DNA from: Pseudomonadota bacterium
Lineage (GTDB): Bacteria; Chloroflexota; UBA6077; JAJPHF01
Assembly (NCBI GenBank): GCA_021325365.1
Contig: JAJPHF010000186.1
Span: 1 to 18,486 of the forward strand
Direction: 5' to 3'
DNA: 18,486 nt
Below the pieces are notes generated by a model. It did no database searches. It was given only the letters and a program-made list of their open reading frames with translations, and was not told the origin of the DNA. The position numbers and the translations under genes were made by a program. Position 1 is the first letter of the stretch. The number at the start of each line of letters is the position of its first letter. This document shows positions 7,053 to 14,348 of this stretch, one piece after another.

Positions 7053-8261
7053 GTGAGCCGCCGTATCGACGCCGCCCCCTGGATCATGCTCGGCGTGGCC
7101 GTGGTGTCGCAAATCGGCGCCTCCTACGTCCACCAGGGGCTGCCCGCCCTCGCGCCGCTGCTCCAAGCCGAATGGTCGCTCAGCCGCGCCGAGCTGGGCG
7201 CGGTCCTGGGCGCCATCAACGTCGGCGTGCTCCTCGCCTCGGCCGCCGCCGGGCACGCCGTCGATCGCTTCGGCGAGCGCCCCCTGCTCGTCGCTGGCCC
7301 GCTGGGCGTCGGGGCGGCCACGCTGCTCGCGGCCCTCAGCCCGGCGCCCCCCCTCCTCGGGCTGGCGCTGGCCGGCGCGGGCATCGCGCTTGGCACCTGC
7401 GCCCCCTCCGGCGGCAAGGCGATGCTCGTCTGGTTCCCGCCCCGCATCCGCGGCCTGGCGATGGGCCTGCGCCAGACGAGCGTCCCACTCGCCGGCGTCA
7501 TCTCCGCTCCGACCCTGCCGCTCCTCGCCCTCGCGCTCGGCTGGCGCGGCGCGCTCGTCGCCAGCGCTGTCATTGGCGGCCTGAGCGCGCTGCTCGTGGT
7601 CGTGGCCTACCACGACCCGCCTGCCCGCCCGACGGCGGTGCCGCGCCACGAGCGCACCGGCCTCGCCTCTTACCCCGCGCTCCTGCGCGACCGCAGCCTG
7701 CTGGCGACGATCCTGCTTGGCCCGGTGCTGGTCGCCGGACAGTGGACGGTCGTGCCGTACCTCGGACTCTACCTGTACGAGCGTTTCGGCTGGTCGGTGC
7801 CGGAGGCGGCGGCCTACCTGGCGCTCGCCCAGGTGGGCGGCGTCGTCGGGCGCATCGCCTGGGGCCTGGCCAGCGATCTCGTCTGGGGCGGCCGGCGCAA
7901 GCCCGCCCTGCTGCTCGTACCGCCGGTCGGGGCGGCGGGAGCGCTCGGACTGGCCGCGCTATCGCACCAGACGCCTGCCTGGCTGGTCGCCCTGCTCGCC
8001 CTCGTCATGGGTGCGTCCGTCATCGGCTGGAACGGGCTGCTGCTCGCCTACGTCGCCGAGCAGGCAGGGCCGCACCGCGCCGGTACCGCCATCGGGCTGG
8101 CCGTCAGCATCATCTTCCTCGGCGCGGTCGTCTACCCCCCGGCCTTCGGCTGGCTGGTCGACCGTGCGGGCAGCTACCAGCCCGCCTGGCTCGCCCTCGC
8201 TGCCGTGCTCCTCGCCGGCCTCGCGCTCTTCCCCAGCATGCGCGAGGTGGCGCCCGCGTGA
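7053..8261 (+). CDS. Major facilitator superfamily transporter
   Basis: This 402-residue integral membrane protein has about twelve hydrophobic segments in two halves, the usual MFS length and layout. MFS carriers move small solutes by uniport, symport or antiport. The loop after the second membrane segment carries the MFS motif-A signature GHAVDRFGERP (residues 67-77), and a weaker copy, GLASDLVWGGRR, lies between segments eight and nine. The segment GLRQTSVPLAG in segment five is typical of NarK/CynX-like and related anion carriers, but the substrate cannot be read from sequence. The start is GTG at 7053 with a weak GGGAG; an in-frame ATG at 7086 is the alternative. It is divergent from SBP-D and precedes the bicupin gene by 99 nt. 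It could import or export compounds handled by this locus (inference). Confidence 0.92.
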   Translation: MSRRIDAAPWIMLGVAVVSQIGASYVHQGLPALAPLLQAEWSLSRAELGAVLGAINVGVLLASAAAGHAVDRFGERPLLVAGPLGVGAATLLAALSPAPPLLGLALAGAGIALGTCAPSGGKAMLVWFPPRIRGLAMGLRQTSVPLAGVISAPTLPLLALALGWRGALVASAVIGGLSALLVVVAYHDPPARPTAVPRHERTGLASYPALLRDRSLLATILLGPVLVAGQWTVVPYLGLYLYERFGWSVPEAAAYLALAQVGGVVGRIAWGLASDLVWGGRRKPALLLVPPVGAAGALGLAALSHQTPAWLVALLALVMGASVIGWNGLLLAYVAEQAGPHRAGTAIGLAVSIIFLGAVVYPPAFGWLVDRAGSYQPAWLALAAVLLAGLALFPSMREVAPA

Positions 8262-8266
8262 GTTGC

Positions 8267-8295
8267 TTGCCTGCGCCGGCAGGGGGATGTACACT
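8267..8295 (+). promoter_or_regulatory. Candidate sigma-70-type promoter for the bicupin gene
   Basis: TTGCCT (8267-8272) and TACACT (8290-8295) are separated by 17 nt in the gap after the MFS stop. Predicted transcription would start near 8302 and leave a leader of about 60 nt before the bicupin ATG. This is the best-spaced promoter candidate in the plus-strand block. Confidence 0.4.
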
Positions 8296-8360
8296 CGCCA
8301 ATTGACGGGTGGGGGCGTTACGTGCTCCACGGTACGGGGGCGCAGACGAGGAGGCGAGTG

Positions 8361-9473
8361 ATGGCAACGCAGGCTCCTGACGCTACCGAGGTCATGCAGA
8401 AGGTCAATTCCTACGAGGCGTTCCAGCAGCAAGAGGGCATCCCCGTCGTCCGCGGCTTCGGCGTCGACGATCTGCGTACCATCGAGGTGAAGCCCTGGGC
8501 GCGCAAGGGCGGCCTCGGCACCTACATCAACCTCGACGGCACCGGCGGCACCAACGACGCCTACGTGCTGGAGATCCCCCCGGGCAAGGCGACCAACCCG
8601 GGCCGCCAGTTGTTCGAGGAGATGATCTACGTCCTCGAAGGCAACGGCTCGACGCAGGTCTGGTACGACGAGAACAAGAAGGTGTCCTTCGAGTGGAAGA
8701 AGGGCAGCCTCTTCGCCATCCCGCTGAACGCCATGCACCGCCACTTCAACGGCCGCGGCGATACCCCCGCCCGCTACCTGGCCGTCACCAACGCGCCGGT
8801 CGTCGTGAACCTCTTCCACAACATCGACTTCGTGTTCAACACGCCGTTCACCTTCGACGACCGCTTCTCCGGTCAGGAGGACTACTTCAGCGGCGAGGGC
8901 CGGCTCTGGCGTAACCGTCGGAACTTCGTGTTGGAGACGAACTTCGTCCCCGACACGCACGGCATCGAGCTGTACACCTGGAAGGAGCGTGGCGCGGGCG
9001 GGCGCAACATCATGTTCGAGCTGGCCCATAACACGATGGCCGCGCACATCTCCGAGTTCCCGGTGGGCACCTACAAGAAGGGCCACCGTCACGGCCCCGG
9101 CGCCCACGTTATCATCCTCAACGGCGAGGGCTACTCGCTGCTCTGGCCCGAGGGCTCCGATTTCAAGAAGTTCCCTTGGAAGACGGGCAGCATGGTGGTG
9201 CCGCCGAACGACTGGTTCCACCAGCATTTCAACCCGGGCACCGAGCCCGCCCGCTACCTGGCGCTGCGCTGGGGCAGCCGCCGCTACGACATGGGCGGCG
9301 CGATCAAGATGGACCAGGGCGGCTCGGACGTGTCCGTCAAAGAGGGCGGCGCCCAGATCGAGTACGAGGACGAGGATCCGCGCGTGCACCAGATCTTCGA
9401 GGAGGAGATGGCCCGGCGCGGCGCCCAGTGCCGCATGAAGTCCATGATCGGGTGGTGTACCGCCGCCGAGTAG
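8361..9473 (+). CDS. Bicupin protein (type sometimes annotated as ethanolamine ammonia-lyase-activating)
   Basis: This 370-residue cytoplasmic protein has two cupin beta-barrels, at about residues 65-145 and 225-305. The second has a good metal site: GHRHGPGAH supplies His242, His244 and His249, and PPNDWFHQHFNPG supplies His287 and/or His289. The first barrel keeps the second motif (MHRHF, His126/His128), but its first motif, NPGRQLFEEMIYVLEG, lacks the HxH pair. Bicupins include gentisate-type dioxygenases and oxalate decarboxylases. Proteins of this general type are often database-labelled as ethanolamine ammonia-lyase activating, and the eutA gene follows 97 nt downstream. That label is not experimental evidence. 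The ATG at 8361 has GGAGG eight nt upstream; an in-frame GTG start 39 nt earlier lacks support. The Cys residues in CRMKSMIGWC near the C-terminus are unexplained. Confidence 0.87.
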   Translation: MATQAPDATEVMQKVNSYEAFQQQEGIPVVRGFGVDDLRTIEVKPWARKGGLGTYINLDGTGGTNDAYVLEIPPGKATNPGRQLFEEMIYVLEGNGSTQVWYDENKKVSFEWKKGSLFAIPLNAMHRHFNGRGDTPARYLAVTNAPVVVNLFHNIDFVFNTPFTFDDRFSGQEDYFSGEGRLWRNRRNFVLETNFVPDTHGIELYTWKERGAGGRNIMFELAHNTMAAHISEFPVGTYKKGHRHGPGAHVIILNGEGYSLLWPEGSDFKKFPWKTGSMVVPPNDWFHQHFNPGTEPARYLALRWGSRRYDMGGAIKMDQGGSDVSVKEGGAQIEYEDEDPRVHQIFEEEMARRGAQCRMKSMIGWCTAAE

Positions 9474-9503
9474 GCATCCGCCCGGTCGGAAGCAATCCCA
9501 CGC

Positions 9504-9535
9504 CTCCCCCTCTCTCGGGCGCGAGGGAGGGGGAG
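9504..9535. repeat. 14-bp stem-tetraloop between bicupin and eutA
   Basis: Arms 9504-9517 and 9522-9535 are complementary over 14 positions with one G-T pair, closing the loop GGCG. No T-run follows on the plus strand, so it is a poor intrinsic terminator. It may instead protect the upstream message end or attenuate transcription into eutA. Confidence 0.7.
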
Positions 9536-9570
9536 CAGCGTGTTACCCCGATTCGCGCACGGGAGAGACC

Positions 9571-11235
9571 ATGGCAGAGACGCAACGCCCCGGAGACCTG
9601 ACGCACGCGCACGACGGCGGCCAGACCCACACCCACAGCGCCGGGCACGCCCTCGACCACGAGCACGACGAATGGGGCTTCGACCTCGACCTCATCGACC
9701 ACCACGGCGACGACGCCCCGCTCACCGACGAGCAGATCGCGGAGATCAACGAGGCCATCTGGAAGCTGGAGAACGTCGAGCTGACCACCGTCGGCGTGGA
9801 CGTGGGCTCCTCGACGTCGCACCTGATGTTCGCGCGGGTGCATCTCCAGCGCATGGGCGACCTCCTCTCCAGCCGCTTCGTCGTGGTCAACCGCGAAGTG
9901 CTCTGGCGCTCGCCCATCCTCCTCACGCCCTATCGCCCCGACAATACGATCGACTCTGATCAGCTCGACGTCTTCATCCGCAACGCGTACCAGGAGGCCG
10001 GCCTGGAGCGCTCCGACGTGGACAGCGGCGCCGTCATCCTCACGGGTGAGGCTCTGAAGCGCACGAACGCCCACGCGATCGCCGAGCTATTCGCCACGGA
10101 GGCGGGCAAGTTCGTCTGCGCTTCGGCCGGCCATCACATGGAGGCGCTGCTGGCCGCAAATGGCTCCGGCACGGTCGCGCTCTCCCGCGAGCCACGCCGC
10201 ACGCTCCTCAACGTGGACATCGGCGGCGGCACGAGCAAGCTGGCCGTCGTGCGCGGCGGCGAAGTGCTCGCCACCGCCGCGGTGGCCGTCGGCGGCCGCC
10301 TGATCGCCTTCGCCCCGGACGGCACGATCGAGCGGCTCGAGGGCCCGGCCGAGCAGGCGGCCGAGGCGGCCGGCGTGCGGCTCGCGCTCGGCGAGCGACT
10401 GGCGCCCGAGGACCAGGCGAAGCTCGTCCGCACGATGACCGACGCCCTCGTGTCGCTCATCCGCGGCGAGCCCAACGCGCTCGCCAAGGAGCTGCTGGTC
10501 ACCGACCCGCTGCCCGAGGGCTGGCAGGCCGACGCCATCACGTTTTCGGGTGGCGTCGCCGAGTACATCTACGGCCGCGAGCGCGCCGAATACGCCGACA
10601 TCGCGCGCGCGCTGGCCGACGAGGTGCGGGCCGCGCTGGACGACGGCCGCATCCCACTGCCCGTGCTCGACCCTGGCCAGGGCATCCGCGCGACCGTGAT
10701 CGGCGCCTCGCAGTTCTCCGTGCAGGTCAGCGGCAACACGATCTCGATCTCCGATAGCACGGTGCTGCCCCTGCGTAACCTGCCCGTGATCTTCCCCCGC
10801 CTCGACCTGGCCGACGATCCCGACGCCGAGCGCGTGGCCAGCGAGATCGGCAGCGCCATTCGGCGCTTCGACCTCGAGGAAGGCGACTCGCCCGTCGCCT
10901 TGGCCTTCCGCTGGCAGGGCGATCCCCTGTACTCCCGGCTGCGCGCGCTGGCCGACGGCATCCGGCGCGGTATGCCGAACAGCGTCGAGCAGAAGCTGCC
11001 GCTCGTGCTCATGCTGGATGGCGACGTGGGCAAGACGCTGGGCGACATCCTGAAGCACGAGCTGGGCGTGGCCGGCGACGTGATGTCCATCGACGGCATG
11101 CAGCTCAAGGAGTTCGACTACGTGGACATCGGCGAGGTGATCCAGCCCGCCTACGTCGTCCCCGTGGTCATCAAGTCGCTGCTGTTCGCCGGCTCCCACG
11201 ACCACCATCTCGCCGACGAGCGCGTCAGCAGCTAA
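9571..11235 (+). CDS. eutA: EutA-type ethanolamine ammonia-lyase reactivating factor
   Basis: This 554-residue actin/Hsp70-fold ATPase belongs to the EutA family. EutA uses ATP to exchange damaged cobalamin from ethanolamine ammonia-lyase (EutBC). The match covers the whole family length: VGVDVGSSTS (residues 74-83, phosphate-1), SGAVILTGE (152-160), NVDIGGGTSKLAVV (214-227, phosphate-2), FSGGVAEYIYGRE (325-337, adenosine region), GIRATVIGASQFSVQVSGNT, LPLRNLPVIFP, and near the end the EutA-like YVDIGEVIQPAYVVPVVIKS. Enteric EutA has about 467 residues. The extra length is mostly an N-terminal extension of about 70 residues with nine histidines between positions 12 and 45, which looks metal-binding. 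The ATG at 9571 has GGGAGAG upstream. No eutB or eutC is in the window. It leads a tight run with the next four genes. Confidence 0.92.
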   Translation: MAETQRPGDLTHAHDGGQTHTHSAGHALDHEHDEWGFDLDLIDHHGDDAPLTDEQIAEINEAIWKLENVELTTVGVDVGSSTSHLMFARVHLQRMGDLLSSRFVVVNREVLWRSPILLTPYRPDNTIDSDQLDVFIRNAYQEAGLERSDVDSGAVILTGEALKRTNAHAIAELFATEAGKFVCASAGHHMEALLAANGSGTVALSREPRRTLLNVDIGGGTSKLAVVRGGEVLATAAVAVGGRLIAFAPDGTIERLEGPAEQAAEAAGVRLALGERLAPEDQAKLVRTMTDALVSLIRGEPNALAKELLVTDPLPEGWQADAITFSGGVAEYIYGRERAEYADIARALADEVRAALDDGRIPLPVLDPGQGIRATVIGASQFSVQVSGNTISISDSTVLPLRNLPVIFPRLDLADDPDAERVASEIGSAIRRFDLEEGDSPVALAFRWQGDPLYSRLRALADGIRRGMPNSVEQKLPLVLMLDGDVGKTLGDILKHELGVAGDVMSIDGMQLKEFDYVDIGEVIQPAYVVPVVIKSLLFAGSHDHHLADERVSS

Positions 11236-11266
11236 TCGCCGGCGCGGTACGGTCGGGGGGGGGAAC

Positions 11267-12127
11267 GTGGACGAGCTGGTATACGGCGTCGTGCGCGGCG
11301 TCGACGTGCCCGAGGCGGCGGGCGCGGCCGCGGACGAGCGCCGCCTGATGGTCTTCTCGGTCGACACCCGCACGCACGGCGCCGCGCGGCTGTTGCTCGA
11401 CCTCGCCGAGCTAGACCGCCTCGACGACGCCGAGCTGCCGGAGGACGCGGCGGTAACGCCGCTCGTCTACGCCCTCGCCGGGCCGCCGGCCGCCGTGGCG
11501 GCGGCGCAGGAGCCGTTCGCGGCGCAGCTGCAGGACGCCTACGACCAGCTTGCGGCCGGCGTTGCGCCGAGCGAGGTGGCGCGGGGCGCTGAGGCGCGGC
11601 TCGTCGGCCTCGCGGCGTTGTCGCCCGAGCGGCTGGCCGACCTCGCCCTCCTCGAGCTGGTCGGCGGCGACTGGATCGCTTACCCCATGCCCGCCGCGGT
11701 CATCCTGCCGGATGGCGCCGAGGTGCGCGGCGTCTACGCGGCCGAGAGCGCCGACGACGACAGCTGGCAGGGCCTCGTCGAGGCCTTGTTGGAAGCCTGG
11801 CTCCGGGTCGAGTCGGTGCCGGGCCGCGACCGCCCCTGGAACCGCCGCGACCTCGAACGGCTGCTGAACGACCCCATCTACGCCTTCGGGGTGAGCTACG
11901 AGCCGCGGGCCGACGTCACGGCGATGGTCGACGCCTTCACGCGCGGCCTGGCCGAGCGGCCCGAGGAGTGGGACCTGGCTGGATTGGAGGCCGAGTACCG
12001 CGGGCTCCTCGCCCGGCTGGCAGCCAGCCAGCACTTCCGGCGCGGGCCGGATGCCCCGCCCCTGATCCCCCTGGCCGAGTGGCTGGGCGCGCAGCTCGCG
12101 CGGATCGCCGAGCTGCGCGCCCACTAG
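11267..12127 (+). CDS. Conserved-looking acidic protein of unknown function
   Basis: I do not recognise this 286-residue protein. It is soluble, Ala/Leu/Glu-rich and predicted largely helical, with no signal peptide, membrane segment or Cys. Notable stretches are ALLELVGGDWIAYPMPAAVI (128-147), PWNRRDLERLLNDPIYAFGV (190-209) and a helical C-terminus. Its codon use matches its neighbours. The start is GTG at 11267, preceded by a run of nine G that overlaps the ribosome binding site. It begins 31 nt after the eutA stop and ends 15 nt before the next gene, so co-transcription with eutA is very likely. It may therefore work with the EutA-type protein or its target enzyme; this is inference from position only. 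Confidence 0.8.
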   Translation: MDELVYGVVRGVDVPEAAGAAADERRLMVFSVDTRTHGAARLLLDLAELDRLDDAELPEDAAVTPLVYALAGPPAAVAAAQEPFAAQLQDAYDQLAAGVAPSEVARGAEARLVGLAALSPERLADLALLELVGGDWIAYPMPAAVILPDGAEVRGVYAAESADDDSWQGLVEALLEAWLRVESVPGRDRPWNRRDLERLLNDPIYAFGVSYEPRADVTAMVDAFTRGLAERPEEWDLAGLEAEYRGLLARLAASQHFRRGPDAPPLIPLAEWLGAQLARIAELRAH

Positions 12128-12142
12128 CATCACGGAGGACGC

Positions 12143-13165
12143 GTGCGCCTGCGGCAGATCGACAAGTCCCTGCTGCAACACCGCGTGGCGTTCGCGCTCA
12201 TCGCGACCCTCCTGCTCTGCATCCTGGCGATGCTGCCGTTCACCGTCGCCAGCGTCGTCGACGAGCTGCTCGGCCCACCCGAGGGCCGCGTCTACTACGT
12301 GCCCGGCGCCACGGTCCCGGCCGCCGCGACGCACACCCGCCTGCACGTGGCCGTCGCGGCGCTGGACGACTTTCAGCAGCTCGCCACGCTTCGCGTCTCC
12401 GGCCATCACCAGTGCGCCGGTGGCTGTGGCTGGAGTGACCGTGTCCTCTTCTTCGCCATCCCGCCGGCCGATGAGGCGCCGGAGGGGTTGCCGCCGTCGG
12501 CCACGGTAACGCTCCCCGCGGACACCGTCGCCATCACCGACAGCTTCCAGCTCCCCGCGCGCGGCCATCCGACGCGCTATCCGTTCGACACCTACGAGCT
12601 GTGGCTCGGCGTCGTGCTGCAGCGCGTCCTGCCAGACGGGACGGTGCAGACGTTGACGCCCGACGAGGCGCGCGACCACTTGTTCCTCAGCTTTCAGGAG
12701 GAAGTGCCGCGCCAGACGATGGCGCCACCGCGCGCGATCGATCCTGCCAGCGTTCGGCCCCCGAATGCGCCCTTTGGCTACCTCTACGTCGAGGTGCTGA
12801 CGCTGTCGCGGCCCCTCTGGCTGCGGGTCCTGGCCGTCATGCTAGTCTTGCTGGTCGCCGCCGCCGCGTCCTACGCCGTCTTCATGCGGCCGCTCACCGA
12901 GCTGGTCATCAACGCCGGGGCGCTCGTGCTCGGCGTGTGGGGCATTCGTCAGATCCTCACCAACTCCAGCTACCCGGGCCTGACGGCCGTCGATCTCTCG
13001 CTGTCGGTCGTCATCCTGTTCCTGCTCAGCGCGATCACTGTCCGCGCGCTGTTGTTCGCCCACGACCGCGCCGAGCTGCACGTCCTGCGCCGCACCCGGG
13101 CCAACACGCCAGAGCACCCTGGCAGAGCCGACGTGGCCGATGCGTCTCAGCCCTCCGTCGAGTAG
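12143..13165 (+). CDS. Membrane protein resembling DUF4436
   Basis: This 340-residue membrane protein has one N-terminal segment (about 14-36), a large extracytoplasmic domain (about 40-222), and three C-terminal segments (about 225-247, 251-272 and 281-305) before a charged cytoplasmic tail. The phrase YPFDTYELWL (146-155) is characteristic of DUF4436-type membrane proteins; that assignment is from memory and tentative. The outer domain holds one Cys pair in HHQCAGGCGW (89-97), which could form a disulfide or bind a metal. No catalytic motif is seen. The GTG at 12143 follows GGAGG at good spacing. Gaps are 15 nt before and 19 nt after, placing it inside the eutA-SBP-E-hydrolase operon. A role in sensing or in presenting solutes at the membrane is possible but unproven. 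Confidence 0.83.
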   Translation: MRLRQIDKSLLQHRVAFALIATLLLCILAMLPFTVASVVDELLGPPEGRVYYVPGATVPAAATHTRLHVAVAALDDFQQLATLRVSGHHQCAGGCGWSDRVLFFAIPPADEAPEGLPPSATVTLPADTVAITDSFQLPARGHPTRYPFDTYELWLGVVLQRVLPDGTVQTLTPDEARDHLFLSFQEEVPRQTMAPPRAIDPASVRPPNAPFGYLYVEVLTLSRPLWLRVLAVMLVLLVAAAASYAVFMRPLTELVINAGALVLGVWGIRQILTNSSYPGLTAVDLSLSVVILFLLSAITVRALLFAHDRAELHVLRRTRANTPEHPGRADVADASQPSVE

Positions 13166-13184
13166 GGGTGGAAAAGGGGAACCG

Positions 13185-14321
13185 ATGCGAAGCCACGAGC
13201 GCTGGCCCGAAGCTCGCCCCCGGCGAGCACTTCCGACGCGCTGGGTCAGGGGCAGGGCGGCTGCCGCGTGCGGCTGCGCGGCGCTCGCCCTCCTGCTAGC
13301 CGCGTGCGCGGCCCCGGCCGCCGCGCCTACGGCTCCCGCTCCGGCGGCGCGCGACGCGGCCGCGAGCGGCGCCGCGTCCGCTGGCAGTGGCGCGTCCTCA
13401 GGCCAGGCGAGCCCGCCCGCGCCGGCGACGATCAGCTACAGCCAGATCACCCTCACCGCGCTGAGCTGGCCCTTCATCATCGCCGAGCCGGCGGGCCTCT
13501 ACGCGCGCCAGGGCCTCACGGTCGACACCACGATCGGCGGCACGACCGCCGCGACCGCCCAGGCGCTCGTGGCCGGCGCCGTCGACGTGGCGCAGCTCAA
13601 CGTCGTGCAGCACATCACGGCCGTGCAGAAGGGGGCCGACCTGGCGCTGGTCGCGGGCAACGCCGCGGTGCCCCCCTACAGCCTGATGGCCGGCGCCGGC
13701 GTCAGCACCTACGCCGACTTGCGTGGCAAGCCGGTCGCCGTGGCGGGCGTGACGGACCCGCTGAACTACGTCCTCCGCAAGATGCTCGCCGCCAATGGGC
13801 TGGCCGACGGCGACTACGACATGCTGCCGGTCGGCAGCACCAACGAGCGCCTGGTCGCCGTGCAGAAGGGCGCGGTGGCCGCCACCCTGCTCAGCCAGCC
13901 GGACGATTTCATCGCCGAGTCGATGGGGCTGGGGCGGCTCGGCGGCTCGACCGACTACGTCGATTCCCTGCAGTACACCGCCACCAGCGTGCGGCGAGAT
14001 TGGGCGCGCCAAAACCGCGACGTACTGGTCCGCTTCCTGCGCGCCTACGTCGAGGCGTGCCGCTGGTTCTACGATCCCGCCAACCGCGCCGAGGCGATCC
14101 GCCTCTACGTGGACCAGACCCACGCCGATCCCGATCTGACCGCGCGCACCTACGATCTCTACGTCGGGAGTGGGAAGGTGCTCGCCAAGGCCGGCGAGGT
14201 GAACCTGGAGGGGCTGCGCGTGCTGGCCGACAACTGGCAGGAGTTCGGCCTCGCCGCCCCCCCGCCGCCGACCGACACCTGGCTCGACCTCAGCTACCTG
14301 GAAGAGGCGCAGCGTCCCTGA
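13185..14321 (+). CDS. ABC transporter substrate-binding lipoprotein SBP-E (NMT1/SsuA type, divergent)
   Basis: This is a 378-residue binding lipoprotein, the only SBP on the plus strand and the only one inside the eutA operon. It has a long Arg-rich n-region, lipobox LLAAC with Cys41, and an Ala-rich linker to about residue 85. The fold shows ISYSQITLTALSWPFIIAEP, LYARQGLTVDTTIGGTTAAT, the hinge DLRGKPVAVAGVTDPLNYV, and VGSTNERLVAVQKGAVAATL. It lacks the shared tail (P-x-x-F-x-D-x-x-F ... SGF) of the other six and ends in an acidic Leu/Trp-rich segment. The ATG at 13185 has AAGGGGA upstream; an ATG at 13140 would overlap the previous gene. The amidohydrolase starts 27 nt downstream, so its ligand may be that enzyme's substrate or precursor (inference). 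Confidence 0.92.
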   Translation: MRSHERWPEARPRRALPTRWVRGRAAAACGCAALALLLAACAAPAAAPTAPAPAARDAAASGAASAGSGASSGQASPPAPATISYSQITLTALSWPFIIAEPAGLYARQGLTVDTTIGGTTAATAQALVAGAVDVAQLNVVQHITAVQKGADLALVAGNAAVPPYSLMAGAGVSTYADLRGKPVAVAGVTDPLNYVLRKMLAANGLADGDYDMLPVGSTNERLVAVQKGAVAATLLSQPDDFIAESMGLGRLGGSTDYVDSLQYTATSVRRDWARQNRDVLVRFLRAYVEACRWFYDPANRAEAIRLYVDQTHADPDLTARTYDLYVGSGKVLAKAGEVNLEGLRVLADNWQEFGLAAPPPPTDTWLDLSYLEEAQRP

Positions 14322-14348
14322 GCCGAGACGACAGCGCCCGGAGGAGCG

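Noticed and set aside
7959..9389. A 476-codon minus-strand open frame opposite the bicupin gene
   Set aside because: It is antisense to a clear cupin protein, crosses an intergenic region and shows no recognisable domain or ribosome binding site.
9571..11235. Alternative reading of the EutA-like gene as a GlmL/MutL or diol-dehydratase reactivase
   Set aside because: The SGAVILTGE, VIGASQFSVQVSG, LPLRNLPV and terminal YVDIG...VPVVIKS blocks follow EutA order and spacing rather than those relatives.
10087..11373. A 428-codon minus-strand open frame opposite eutA
   Set aside because: The plus-strand frame matches EutA along its whole length. The antisense frame is His/Arg/Gly-rich composition shadow.
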